The translations under genes and the position numbers were made by a program. This document shows, piece after piece, positions 33,963 to 46,236 of a DNA stretch of 64,000 nt. Each line of letters starts with the position of its first letter. The first letter of the stretch is position 1. Under the pieces are notes generated by a model. It ran no database searches. It was not told the origin of the DNA and was given only the letters and a program-made list of their open reading frames with translations. Source of the DNA: Progne subis subis (taxonomy: Eukaryota; Chordata; Aves; Passeriformes; Hirundinidae); contig JAKJHU010001332.1 of NCBI GenBank assembly GCA_022316685.1, forward strand, positions 1-64,000. Reading direction: 5' to 3'.

Positions 33963-35265
33963 GGAACTACTGATCTGTCAGCCTTCCCTCCATGCCTGGG
34001 AAGATCACTGGAACAGATCCAGAAGCTGTTCTAAGGCACAGGGAGGTGATTTGGGACAGCCAGCACAGCTGCACCAAGGGCAGGTCCAGCCAGACCAACC
34101 CAGTGACCTTCCTGGATGGGGTGACTGCATCGGTGGGCAGGGGAAGGGCTACAGATGTCACTTATTTGGACTTCTATAAAGCCTTTGACATGTTCCCCAC
34201 AACATCCTTCTCCCTTAAAACAGAGAGAGGGTGATTTCATGAGTGGGCTGTTGGATGGATAATAAAGTGCTTGGTTGGTGGCATCCAGGGCGTTGTGGTC
34301 GATGGCTCAGAGTACCCATGGACATCAGGGACAAGTGGTTTCCCTCAGCGGTCTGTACTGGGACCAGAGGTATTTAATGTCTTCATTAATGACACAGACA
34401 GAGGGATTGAGGGTACCCTCAGCAAATTTGCAGATGACACCAAGCTGAGAGATGCAATCGACACACATGAAGGGTTGGATGGCATCCAGAGGGACCTGGA
34501 CAAGCTCAGGAAGTGAATCTGTGGGAATTCCCTGTGTTTTAACAAGGCCATGTGCAAGGTGCTGCACCTGGGTTGAGGCAGCTCCTGGCATCAGCCCAGG
34601 CTGTGATGAACAGATCAGAGCAGCCCTGCCCAGAAGGACCTGGGGGTGCTGAGGGATGAGAGGCTGGACATGACCCAGCCATGGGCACTCCCAGCCCAGA
34701 GAGCCAAACGTGTCCTGGGCTGCATCCACAGCAGTGTGGGCAGCAGGGCCAGGGAGGGGATTCTGCCCCTCTGCTCTGCTCTGCTGAGACCCCACCTGCA
34801 GAGCTGCATCAGCTCTGGGGTCCCAGCACAGGAATGACAGGGAATTGTTGGAACTGTCCAGAAGAGAGGTACCCAGAATATTGGAGGGATTGGAACACCT
34901 CTCCTATGAAGAAAGGCTGAGGAAGTTCAGAGTATTTAGCCTGGAAAACAGAAGGCTGTGGAGTGACCTAATTGTGGCTTTCCAGTATCTGAAGGGAGCC
35001 TGAAGAAAATCTGGGGACTTTTTACAGTGGCATGTAGTGACAGGGCAAGGAGGAATAGCTTCAAACTGAGAGTAAGTTTAATTAGATATTAAGAAGAAAT
35101 TATTTGCTTGTGAGGGTGGTGAGGCACTGGAACTGGGTGCACAGAGAATCTGTGGATAGCCCATCCCTGGAAGTGTTCAAGGCCTGGTTGGATAGGGCTC
35201 TGAGCAAACAGATCCAGTGACAAGAAGGATTGGAACTAGGTGATCTTTAATGTATCATCTTTAAT
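33963..35265 (+). mobile_element. CR1 LINE, long 5'-truncated copy
   Basis: Starts within ORF2 (CTCCATGCCTGGGAAGATCA), runs through the reverse transcriptase palm and thumb to the 3' UTR (GCACTGGAACTGGGTGCACA, GTGTTCAAGGCCTGGTTGG, GGAACTAGGTGATCTTTAA) and stops at about 35265. It lacks the terminal ATTCTATG repeat, so the last bases are missing or eroded. About 1.3 kb of sense-strand CR1, 5' truncated. Confidence 0.95.
33992..34840 (+). pseudogene. CR1 ORF2 reverse transcriptase remnant with FADD motif
   Basis: Most of the readable sequence stays in one frame, interrupted by stops. At 33992-34234 come MPGKITG, DGVTASVGRGRATDVTYLD and KAFDM, the start of the palm. At 34271-34516 come SVLGPEVFNVFINDTDRGI and LSKFADDTKL, with the catalytic FADD at 34427-34438. 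A stop at 34515 is followed in the same frame by CFNKAMCKVLHLG. At 34646-34837 come RDERLDMTQPWALPAQRAK and SREG-like SRAREGILPLCSALLRPHL. About 35-40 bp between 34235 and 34270 are out of register. The product would be non-functional: at least three stops, and no endonuclease domain because of 5' truncation. Intact CR1 ORF2 encodes endonuclease plus reverse transcriptase. Confidence 0.9.
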
Positions 35266-36001
35266 GTCCTAATTTCAAAAACTTTTTTAGAGACAGAAGA
35301 AAAATTCACTGAATATTTATGGACTCCTAAAACAGGCTAGTAATTGACACTGTAAGAGTATGCTTTGACACTAAGTGAAAATAGAGAACCTGACTCATGT
35401 ACTTGGTTACTCTGGATTTAGTCAGACATTAGATGTTGAGGTAGGAAAAATCCTAATGACATGAATAATGTGCTAGCAGACTAGACAGACAAGGAAGCAG
35501 TAGAGGTTATCACCAGAAATATGTAAATACAGTTGAGCTGAGACTTCAGGAAAATACAGTGAGTAGCTCTGTGGATGATGCCCTGTCAGGCTGCATGATT
35601 CAAGTAATTCCTCCCTCCCCAAATTCCTTCATCGGTGAGTCAGTCTGTGTAAATAAGGACTACAGCCAGACAACTGAAGAAATAATTTGGATTCTTTCAA
35701 CTGAGCAAAGACATGTTCATGACATCATCCTTGTTCTCAAATATCGGCTCTATTGTTAAAGGCTCAGCTTCATTCTAAAGTGCAATTGCTCGTGCTAGTT
35801 TTAGTTCATAACTGACTCCAGTACTCCTTATGAGAGGACATTTATAAATGCATAGATGTTGTCACTATCCTTTGTGAGAACTTTTGGTGATTGCATATGG
35901 TACGTATTATAAGCACTGGAGCAATGCAGTCAGAACTTGAGTAATCAGGATCAGAATACAAAACTTTTTTTTTTCTTTTTTAAGGTTTGTGGGTTGGTTT
36001 T

Positions 36002-36026
36002 GGTTTGGTTTGGTTTGGTTTGGTTG
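36002..36026. repeat. (GGTTT)n microsatellite
   Basis: About five GGTTT units, flanked by further GT-rich sequence from about 35985. Confidence 0.9.
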
Positions 36027-39000
36027 GTATCAGTAAGAACAAAAATAAGGGATTGTACTTGGGCAGTAATTATGAACCATGTAGGAGCCTAGCAACAGAT
36101 TTTTCAGGGAAAAAGAAAGAATACAATAATGGTCTTCAAGCTGAATATCATTAAATAATTTTGTTGTGCTGCAAATGAGACTTTCAGGACACAGGGATTT
36201 GTAGATGGTAGTACTGTCTGTATAACATGGGGATACCATCCTTAACTCATTCTTGGTCCAGTGATGATCTCTCCAGTTCAACACTGCAGTTCAAGTAGAC
36301 ATGAACCAGTTGAAAAGCCTCACTCCTAGAGCCAAGGAATACCATTGTGAACAATCAACAAAACCAAGACAGTACTCAAGGGCTGTGTTAGCTTTAGCTA
36401 AAGAGTAGAGTACAGAAGAACAGTTCTTGTTCAGTCCCTCACAAATATAGAGCAGCTTTTCCAGGCCAACCCTGGCAGAAAAAATCTAGTATGACACTCA
36501 TTATAACTTGAACACAGCCTAAAAGAAAATCATTGTGAAATACATGTTTCTGAAGACACTCCTTGCGGTGGAGAGAATGAGGCAGAGAATATGACTTTTT
36601 CACAGAGAGAGAAGAGATTGAAAGACCACAGCTGGAAAGAGCATTAAAATGTTGCAAGATCACATCCTGCAGTTATCCATATAAATGGATATTTGGAATA
36701 AGTCAGCAAGGAAAATCTAGCTGACAAAGTAAAGAAGTAATTTGGGTTAGCTGAACTTATGGAAGCTAACCCTAAATGAGTCATTAATGTGACTGTGAGG
36801 ATAAAGGTGTGATGAAATACTTTACCAATGGCCATTACATCTTCCAAGAAATACAGAGTTTTTAAATCACAGTTGGAAATCTGATACAAATAAAAAGTGA
36901 AATTTCTGATGCATGTAGGAAGTAAACTTACATGAATCCAAGAGTACACTGAACTTTTTCTTTCTTTCTTTTTTTTCCTTTTTGCTCTTTCCTCTTTGGT
37001 AGGGGAAAGGCTGCACTATTGCAGTTTCTGTCCATAAAGGGAAACAGAGAAGATAGGGTCTGTCCTGAAGTGCATCTGAAGTTCCTGCAGCTTGTTTGAA
37101 AATTGGTAACTTGATCCAGTAGGAGCCTAAATTATGACTTCAGTTAAGGGAAATGCAGTTTTAATGCAATAATTCAGATTGGTGGAAACACTGTCCAGTC
37201 AGTGCCCTTTATTCCAACCTTGCTGTGTCACAGGTTGCAATTTGTCCCACCAGTGGCAGGTCCCAGGGGAGAGATGGGGTTGCAGGAAGGGCTGAAGAGG
37301 TAGGGCAGAGTAAATAGGAGGGGGAACTCAAGTGATTGCAGGCACAGGAAGTATTATTGAAGTACTGAGAGAAGGTGAGGGGAGAAAAATATAAAACCTG
37401 TATGGAACATCTTGGAAAATGAGAGCACTTACTTACAGAAACACTCTATTGGTCTGCCTGTATGGGCAATAATTTTTTTCTGCTATGCTGTTTACTCCAC
37501 AACCCATACTCCTGCTCAGACTGGACACTAGTCTTTTACATGATAGCTGTTCTAATGTTCCCTGCTTAAATTGTTACAAGGCCATGAAGAATTACTCCTT
37601 TTTCCCATTAAGTAATTTTCCTCAATTTTATGAGCTAAATACAACCTATGGATTGGTGATTAAAATTGTATAAAATTATAATTCTAGCCCAAGATATGAT
37701 CAAAGACATTTTAGCGCTAAGCTTAACTGTGGAATTTTTTTTTCATTATTCACTTTACAAATTATGCTTCTAATTGAAATACTTTTTACTTTTAAGCCCA
37801 GTTACACATTTATGAGTCTGACAGTGGCAAACCAATTACACACCTGAACCAGACATTAGAACTCTCAATATCATTCCATAGATATAATATTTTATTTTTC
37901 TCTTTCTTTATGATGAATAAAGTGTTGATTTGTATGTTTGTTGAATTAATTAAATTAATCTGAAGAATTCAGTTGCTATTTTCAAACTTTGTACCCATTA
38001 AAGGTATGAAACACAAGGGCACCTTCAGTTTAGGAGTTGGAAGGAAAAGCTACACATTTCAGCTGTTTGCACTGAGGCAGGTTAGTGTTTGGACTAAAGT
38101 ATTCTCAGCTTTAGGTAGCTACTGGAGAGATTCTTGGGATGCTAATGGTAATGTGAATCCAAACCTGATGCTTAAAATATTCACAATTACACGTACAATG
38201 CACCACTCACAAAGTCTTTCCAGAAAATAAATTCCTATTCTTAGAGGGTTTTGTTAAGCTTGTTTCTTCAATTATTTTTATTTCCTGGATGGGTTTTATA
38301 CTGTGAGTGGAAGGAAAGGCCCACAGATGAAATGGGCAGATTGTCTTTATTCTATATAAATGGGCACTGAAAAAGAGGAAGAAGAAGATTAACCTCTTAG
38401 TGTGCGTGTCATCTTGCAAAGGTTTAAACTTTTCACTGCAAGAACAAATGGAAAATTAAGATGCTTCTGGAAGTGGTCTGTGATTAATATGCTAGCCTTT
38501 TTTTTAAATTGATACTCTAGTAAACATTCTTAGTTTGTTATATATGCAGCTGTACTAAAATTCAGAATAGTCTTACTATGTGCTGCTAGAAGCAGAACAA
38601 ATTATGAGTGCATTTTTGAATGTCATGTTCTTTTCTTTAAGTAAATAGAATAGTTCTGCAACAAAACAAAGGAATTAAAGTGTGCTATTCTATAAAGTAG
38701 TAATGAACTCACAGATGAAAATTCAGAGTAACTTAAAAAAAAAACCCATAAATGAAACCAGTTATATTTTAGCTGAAATAAAGATTCACTTTTTTACATG
38801 AGCCTAATATTACTGATTTAGAAAACAGGGTACTGGAACAAAACGGAAGTGTTTAAATGCTGATCCTTCGTGGATACCAAATGGAAAGCTGTTCTCACAC
38901 ATGGTATTTTGAGAATGACTAAATGTGGAGTCTGTTCTTATTCCAGGACTGATTCTGCTAATCACAGTGTCCAAGTGTAGGATGTTTGTACCAAAGTTAG

Positions 39001-40274
39001 ACCTGTATCACTGACTTTTTCCATCCATGAAGACAGTACTCCATTCATGTGGACTGTTTGCACCCTAAGTTGGGTTTATATTGACCCTCTTTTTCCATGA
39101 ATGCTTCATAAATATGCCAAAAAATAAAACTATAGTAGTGTTTCTCCTTCACTCTGTCCTAGTTATAGTCAGAATTATGTTAAAATGAAAAACCATTCAT
39201 GACATATCCTAGCCTACTAATCACCCAGGAAATACACTGGAAGCCTATGAAGGTTTTTTTGGGTTTTTTTTGCTGAGCATGACTGCAGAAGCTGATTGTA
39301 TGTGTTCTCTCATAGTATCCTGACCAAAGAGTAAAAATGCTCTTTTTTCCAAGAACTCAGTATTGACATGCACCACTAACATATAAAAATAACATGTGTT
39401 TTTATATCAAGTTTATCCAAAATATCCTGAGAAATTATTTTGAAGAATACACAATGAGAACATTACTCTGATTTGATAAGGTCTGCATGATACGTCGCTT
39501 CTGCTGTCTGTTGTGTACTTTGGACAGCATGATGTCAATCAACATGTTGCTTTCATATCCAGTATATTAGAAACAAAAGCTGCGACTTAGCAAGCTGCTT
39601 TTAAAACTATGACAATCACAACAAGGAAAGTGAGTGAAAGTTATTTATGGCAGGCATACCACTAAAAGAACCAGTTTTGTCTGTTCAGGAACATGGGTAC
39701 TCTTTCTGAACAGTATTTTAAAGGATTATACAGAATATGTGTAACAAGATGCTCACAAGCAGAGAATATGAAAGAATTCATCCTGCAGCTTCTCAGGTAT
39801 TGATTTAGAGAAGCTGCAAGTTCTATTTCCGTTCCAAGAAACAGCTTGGAGGTTAGTGGTAGTGCAAAGAAAAAGAAAGAATTTTAAGGATTAGAATCTC
39901 ATTTGTTCAGCTCTAAAATTATTTGTATCTAGACCTTAGTCAGATCCTTTGAGTCCTGGAAGGACTTTCTTGAGAAGGTTCTAGTTTCTGAAATTTAAAG
40001 TGGCTATTCCTTACTCATAAATATGATTCTGCTAATGGCATAAAAGTCTATATCAATTTATAAGAAACTTGAGGGTAATTTATCCTTAATTATACTAGGT
40101 TTGTTTATTTGTGTTTTTAAAATTCATAAATATTCCAAGAAATCTGACAAATTGGGAGTGGGATGTTTCCATTGTCTTGATTATTCTATCATCTTAAATT
40201 CCTGTTTTTCTGATATTTTAAAGATTTGTGGATGTGTTCCCGAGGCATACTGTTGTCCCACTCAAAAACTGTAG

Positions 40275-40383
40275 GCAGCATATCTAGTTGGGTGTATCAG
40301 TGAAGTATTCAAGGTCTTGGATGTGAATGATTCCCAGGGCTTGGAACTTAGAAATGTCATTTCAGAGGGCTGCAGGGTCTCAG
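40275..40383 (+). other. Exon-like segment (weak candidate, 109 nt)
   Basis: Preceded by an in-frame TAG that is also a possible acceptor (CTGTAG, weak pyrimidine tract) and followed by an ideal donor (TCAG then GTAAGTATT at 40384). The 36 codons plus one base are open and read SEVFKVLDVNDSQGLELRNV in the middle. Shorter exons using the internal TTTCAG or CCCAG acceptors are also possible. The opposite strand is open over the same stretch, and no protein family is recognised, so coding status is unproven. Confidence 0.18.
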
Positions 40384-41704
40384 GTAAGTATTCTCTAGGT
40401 TTTCCACCTCTGTACTGATCACTAGGAATAAACCATGGCTCAGAGAGGGTTGTCTTTGCCTCATTTCTGCCATCTAAACCCATCTCTGCAGTAGACATTT
40501 ACCATCACTTCGGGGACACAAAGCGGGGTAACAGCTTTTCTCCAAGTTCTGTTTAGAAAACCATTTAAACAACTCTAGTTTGGGAAGCAGTTGCTTTCAA
40601 ACACTCAACCTGATAGAGGCATCTGCTGGCACCACTAAAACAAGTAGCCTTTTTCATAGAGCTTTTTCCCTGGATTTTCTCTGCTCTGCCCATAAATCAA
40701 AAGTTTTCTCCACTTTTCCCTTCTTCACCTACGTTGTTGCTCCTTTACATTCTTCGGTTTTCTCTCTCTTCAGCTTGTCTCCTCACTGAAGCTTTTCCTT
40801 TAAATTAGCTGAAAAGTGTATCGACATCTTTGCAACAGTGGTATTTTTTTGTTAGATATGCCACAGTCCCTTTTCTTCATTGTTTGCTTTATGGCTAGTA
40901 CTTGCAGGAGCAGTTAGTTGCCCTTCTCTTAGAGCATGAAGCACAATGCCAACCCATGTTTTACTGAGCCAAGGGGCAGTATATGCAGAAACATGATGAA
41001 CTTGCTTCAGCTGTGCAGTGGGAACTTCTCTGATGGCTGAGCTAGGGAGCTGGCAAGAGTCCATGGGGCAATCACGTAGTGCTCATTGAAATTCACTGTC
41101 ACCGCTGTGGTATTTAATTAGCTGAGTTGTTGGAAACGAGCTACAGAGAAGTGAGAGTAAAATTCTGAAAGGGAGAAAGCAAAAAAAAAGAGAACAAAAG
41201 AGCCAGACAGTCTGTACTGATTCAGACAGAAGATAGGGTCAGTAGTACTTTTTTCCATTTTTAATAGCCTCGATTACAGAACTTGAATTGAGAAGTATTC
41301 CTAATTGAGCTGCTGCACACACACTCCACAGTTTTTTACAGAAACCTTCTATTTATTGATATCAAGTACAAATCATGTTATGATTATGGGTCTCGATAAT
41401 ACTGTTATTCTCTCCTGTTAAAGCAGTGACCCTCATTTTTCACTGTTAGCTGAGGTGAGGTTAAACTGCTGTTAAATAAGATGTCCTATTGGATTTCACT
41501 GAGCTTACAAGCCTAATATATGCTAGAAGTCAAAAATGTATTGTGCTGGAGGCATCTTTTCTTGAAATTTAAACTTTTAGCTTGCAAGATTATGTTCTTT
41601 TATATAACTGATAAGTTGAAGAAAATTTGTGTTGCGATGTTGAATATTCTAAACTGATTTCAGCTTAGCTCCATCCAAAATTCTTTGTGTCTATTATGCT
41701 CCTA

Positions 41705-42515
41705 CAAGACCCCGAATACCCCACAGGACCCGCCTAATGGATGAGGGAAAAGCTGTGGATGTTGCCTAGTCAGACTTCAGGAAAGCCTTTAACACCACCT
41801 CCCATGGCATTCCCTGGGAAAACCTGGCAGCTCACGGCTTGGACAACATGCAGTCTGAGGTTGAAAACTGGCTGGATCGCCAGGCCAGGAGAGTGGAGGC
41901 GAATGGTGCCGCATCCAGCTGGCGGTCAGTCACTAGCAGGGCTCCCCAGGGCCTAGCGTTGTGGCCAGGTCTGTTTAATATGTTTCTTGATGATCTGGAT
42001 GAGGGGATTGAGTTTATCCTCAGTATGCTCACAGACAACACTAAGCTGAACGAGGTTTTTAATCTGCTGGAGTTCAGGAAGGCTCTGCAGAGGGATCTGC
42101 ACAGGCTGGATCATGGGCTGAGGCCGATGGTGTGAGGCTCAACAAGGCCCAGGGCTGGGTCCTGCCCTTGGGTCACAACAACCCCAGGCAGCTCCACAGG
42201 CTGGGGCAGAGTGGCTGGAAAGCTGCCCACAGGAAAAGGAGCTGGGGGTGCTGGTGACAGTGACTGAACATGAGCCAGCAGTGCCCAGGGGGCCAAGAAG
42301 GCCGATGGCATCCTGGGCTGTGCCAGCAATGGTGTGGCCAGCAGGAGCAGGGCAGGGATTGTCCCCTGTACTCAGCACTGGTGAGGCTGCACCTCAAATC
42401 CTGTCCTCTGTTCTGGGCCCCTCCAGTACAAGAAAGACATTGAGGTGCTGGAGTACGTCCAGAGAAAGTCAGTGAAGCTATGAAGGGTCTAGAGAGTTGC
42501 TCCTCAGAGAAATCT
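41705..42515 (+). mobile_element. CR1 LINE, truncated at both ends
   Basis: Opens at CAGGACCCGCCTAATGGATG (ORF2, just before the palm) and runs to GAAGGGTCTAGAGAG at about 42510 without reaching the CR1 3' UTR or terminus. It is therefore 3' truncated or broken as well as 5' truncated, which is unusual for target-primed insertion and implies a later deletion or break. It is a different CR1 subfamily from the 34 kb copy, judging by its palm sequence. Confidence 0.93.
41720..42480 (+). pseudogene. CR1 ORF2 reverse transcriptase remnant, catalytic motif mutated
   Basis: The frame at 41839-42135 reads [20 protein letters not shown], then [14 protein letters not shown], then LTDNTKLNE and [12 protein letters not shown], collinear with CR1 reverse transcriptase. 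The FADD motif has become LTDN (42028-42039), so both key positions around the catalytic aspartates are altered. Downstream the frame shifts; GASR-like SNGVASRSRAGIVP and YKKDIEVLEYVQRKS are visible near 42330-42475. An upstream stop (GCC TAG near 41766) also breaks the frame. It is non-functional. Confidence 0.88.
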
Positions 42516-43280
42516 GTGATATCTTTTGTGTTCTCTAAATATTTATTTTTCACTTGAATGGGACATTGTGCCTCTCAGCACCTTTCTGTGTTCCGTAGAT
42601 TACTTGGATGTTTAATTATATGAGTTTATGTTCAATAAATTTTGCTCTTGTATCTGTTTCAGATTACTTTGCTGGCTGTGACCACAACTCTGAATTTTTT
42701 TAGCTTTTAGCCCATGTTTTGTGAATTAACATTGTTTATAATTTTGAGCTTTCAGTTATTCACATTTTGATTATTTACTTTTGACTAATGATAATTACCT
42801 AAGAATGTTGCATCTTCAATTCTGTGATTTTGTGTGTATAATTAGTGCCCAAGAAACAGAAGAACTTCATTGTGAGAGTGATTTTAATAATTTCAAAGGT
42901 GTCAGCTGTTAGTATGAATTTACCAAGGTTTCTTTGTCCTTCAAACCTTACTGGGTTTGAATGAAACCCAGCAGTAGGCCACAATTTCTGAGAAAGGATG
43001 GAAAATTTCTCTAAGAAATGAAACAGTGAAACAACTGAATATAGTGCTCACAGCAAAGAGCAGGGTCATTATCAAATCTGTTCTTTTTGTTACTCTCCAA
43101 AAGCTGAAGTGTTCACAAAAGCATCCTTTAGTGCCAGTACACAGACAGCCACATCACAATATTAAACCAGGTTGAAGCAGATAGAGGTGAGTCAAAGATA
43201 CCCTGGTGTTGTGCACAGTTTTACCCTGACAAAGATGTGGTGGTTGTGGTGAGCTTTTTGAACTCCTGATTTCCAAAACC

Positions 43281-43329
43281 ACACACACACACACACCAAA
43301 AACAAAAAAAAAAAAAAAAAAAAAAAAAA
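43281..43329. repeat. (AC)8 microsatellite followed by an A26 tract
   Basis: Eight AC units at 43281-43296, a short bridge, then A26 at 43304-43329. Confidence 0.95.
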
Positions 43330-46196
43330 GAAGCTGAAAGTCCACAGAAAGCTATGGGCTTTTTTGTTTCCTAGGTCTGTTAAGCTTCCACAAATGCTAC
43401 AAACGTTCTTGACATGTATGCACCATGTGTGAAGTCTTCAACAATGCCAAAGATGTACTCATTTATCTGGAAAATACAATGCATACTGATAAGGAAGATG
43501 CTTTTTCCTGAAAAAGTATTGTTAACATGGCTGCAAGCACCCTGCCTACCCTTGGAGGAGGTTTCCTACCTTCGTGGTCAGCTTTTTGTTCCACAGGTGG
43601 GAGAATGATGATGTTTTCAGCCTCCTTCCATTCTAGTTTATTATCACGGTCTTCCTCTTTATTAGCTCATGAGTTTCTTGTCCCCTCTTGTTCTTGGGCA
43701 TTTATCTTCTCTTTGTCCTTTAAAAACTGGGAGAGCTCATCTCAATTTCCTCTGCCATGAGAAATGAGGTGGTGAGGTAATTTAAAAAACTCCAAACACT
43801 CCAAGAAATAAGTGTGAAATAAAAAGTTTTAAAACTGTCTGTATGAAGTAAGATAAAAAAAAATTAAATAGGTTTCAGTAGCAGAAATACATTTTTGAAT
43901 TGTTACTTGAGTCATATTCAAGATTAAAAATAACATTTGTTGCATTTTTAGCAAAAAAATTAAACACGCACTCATGCTTTTCTTGCAATCAGCCAAAATA
44001 ATTTTTCAAATCAAAATTAAAATTTATAGGCTTTGATTCAAGCTAACCTGTGGCCCTGGAAATAAGCATATTGACAGTGTCTTTGTATTGGCTTTAAGAG
44101 AAGTTTCCTTCATCTTTGCTTTACCTTTCAAAAGAATACATCATTCTTTAAAACTGGGAATTTTGGTAGAAATTAATCACTGCTTGAGAGGAAAAAAGGC
44201 AACCAAGTTTATTTACATAAATGAGGTGCAATCATACAATAGGTTGTGCCAGCAAGGAGGAAATGAAGAAAAGGGATAAAATGTTGCCTCCAAAGCTGAT
44301 TTAAAAGAGGAATTCATTCTGTGTTGGTATAAACTGCATTCATACCCTTTGCTGTCCACTGTCGGTGTTTTGTGGGATTTTCAAGAGTAAACTGGAGAAG
44401 AGACCTTTTTCTGTGCTAAGTGTTGCACTTGGTACAGCTGCACTGAGTCTTAAAGGAGAGTAGGGTGTTATAACATCTGTTCAAGGCTCTGTCTGGCTGT
44501 ACCTGTCAAAGTACTGCCTATAAATTATTGTACCTATGCTTCATGTTTAAATAACTTTCCTCACATGGAATATTTTGCAGCAGCTCACAGGAATGCCATT
44601 TGCTCTTTTATTGTTTTGAGTTTTATTTGGAGGTACAAGACTACATGTCTTCCATCATCAGCACTAACTTGTGTAGTTTTAGCCCAGTTTTGTCTACAAA
44701 GTGCTGTACCTTTTTCCATTTAGAGTCATTTTAATAGCTGAAATATACCTGTTCCAGAGTGCATAATTCTTTCCTGTTAGTGGGACCTTGCTTTGAGTAA
44801 ATACCCCATTGCTTTCTCATTAGAGGGGGAGAAACCAGTGATTTGTAATCAGCTCTGTGGTATAGATAGATGTAGTTAGAAAATTCTTATGAGACTTTGT
44901 TCTGTTGTTTGTAACCCAGTGTATTTTGAGGAAAATAAGACATGTAAGCTGTTATAACCCTATTTTTGAAAAGTTAGTGTAGCTTGTTTTAGTCATGATT
45001 TTCCAGTTCTTTTGACACTGAAAAGACTGGAAAAATATACACTTAATTTTTCAAGTAGAGACAGCCGTCAATTTACCCAAGGCAAGGTGAAATTGTTTCA
45101 GTAAATTAGATTATTTTGCTATTTGTGTCCTTAGATTTTATTATGTCAGACATATTAAAGTCCCACAAACTGTGATTCCAAGAACCCACTCACCTGCAGT
45201 CTGCACTCTAGCTTTCCATATGTGAAAAAAATATCTGGTTCTTTGAAGCCTTATAAAAAACTTGTCCTAAATTCTCTGTGAATTGCTTTAAGTTTTGTTT
45301 TCCATTTGATTCAAATTTATTTGTTTCTCCACTGCCTCAAAAGGAACCTCCTTTGGGATCTTGTTTACTTGTTTATTTCTGCTCTTTAGTGCCAGAGCAC
45401 TGCTTGTGTTTAATGTCTTACTGGAAGACAAAATTCTGAATGTATTCAAGTTACATTAACAGCATTCTCTTTGCATTACAGTAGAAGAAAATGAAAATTA
45501 AAGTTGACTTGCTGGCTGCTAAAGAAAGCAAGAGAGGGAATTGCTGATTATCAAACATGAAAACCTACGGTAAAAGCATAGAATTGCAACATGTAATGAC
45601 ACTTTGATAAATCTTAATCAAGTTGATAACTACCAAAACAATTTTAAAATTAAAGTGGAAATGAATACAATCAAAGTGGAAAATAATAATGAAATGTGAA
45701 TTCTGTGAGACACAACTGGAAACGCAGTTAATATTAGTATATTAATTTCTGTTTATACAGGTTAGAAGTGTATTAGTCTACCTCATGCCCTGGAAGGGAG
45801 AGGTACTGGAATAGCAGAGATCAGTGGGCACTGTGGCTGTTGGACTGAACATGGAGACTGGGGATGAATCCTAATCCTGCAGGAGTAATAGGCAGTACTC
45901 CTCCACAGTGCCCTGAATATCATACTTGTCACTTCTTCCACTGCTGGAGAAATGATGCTGTGAAACTGGAATGTACAAAAAGCAGAAATATTCAAAGAAC
46001 TCCTGAACTGGACTTCACCACTCTTGGTTTTGCTCAGCTTTAAATGATGAGGACTTGCTTTTCAAAACACTGTGATGCATGTGTCTCTTGTCAAGAGCTC
46101 AAGAGTTACAGCTGACAGGCACCAACTAATTTGTTTGCATACACAACCTGTATGACTCGATGTTGAATTGGTTTGGTTATTTTTTTTTCTGTTAAC

Positions 46197-46236
46197 GTTT
46201 TGTTTGTTTTGTTTCATTTTGTTTCATTTCGTTTTG
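46197..46236. repeat. GTTTT/CATTTT-type low-complexity run
   Basis: Degenerate units of GTTTT, GTTTG and CATTTTGTTT over 40 bp. Confidence 0.85.

Larger units (their letters stand above)
35266..41704. other. Non-coding unique sequence, 6.4 kb
   Basis: No recognised gene. It contains a (GGTTT)n run at 36002-36026, a pyrimidine tract at about 36953-36998 and an exon-like segment at 40275-40383. Other frames are 60-100 codons and unrecognised. Confidence 0.6.

Noticed and set aside
34325..34795. 156-codon minus-strand frame
   Set aside because: It is antisense to the CR1 reverse transcriptase remnant, whose plus-strand frame has clear homology.
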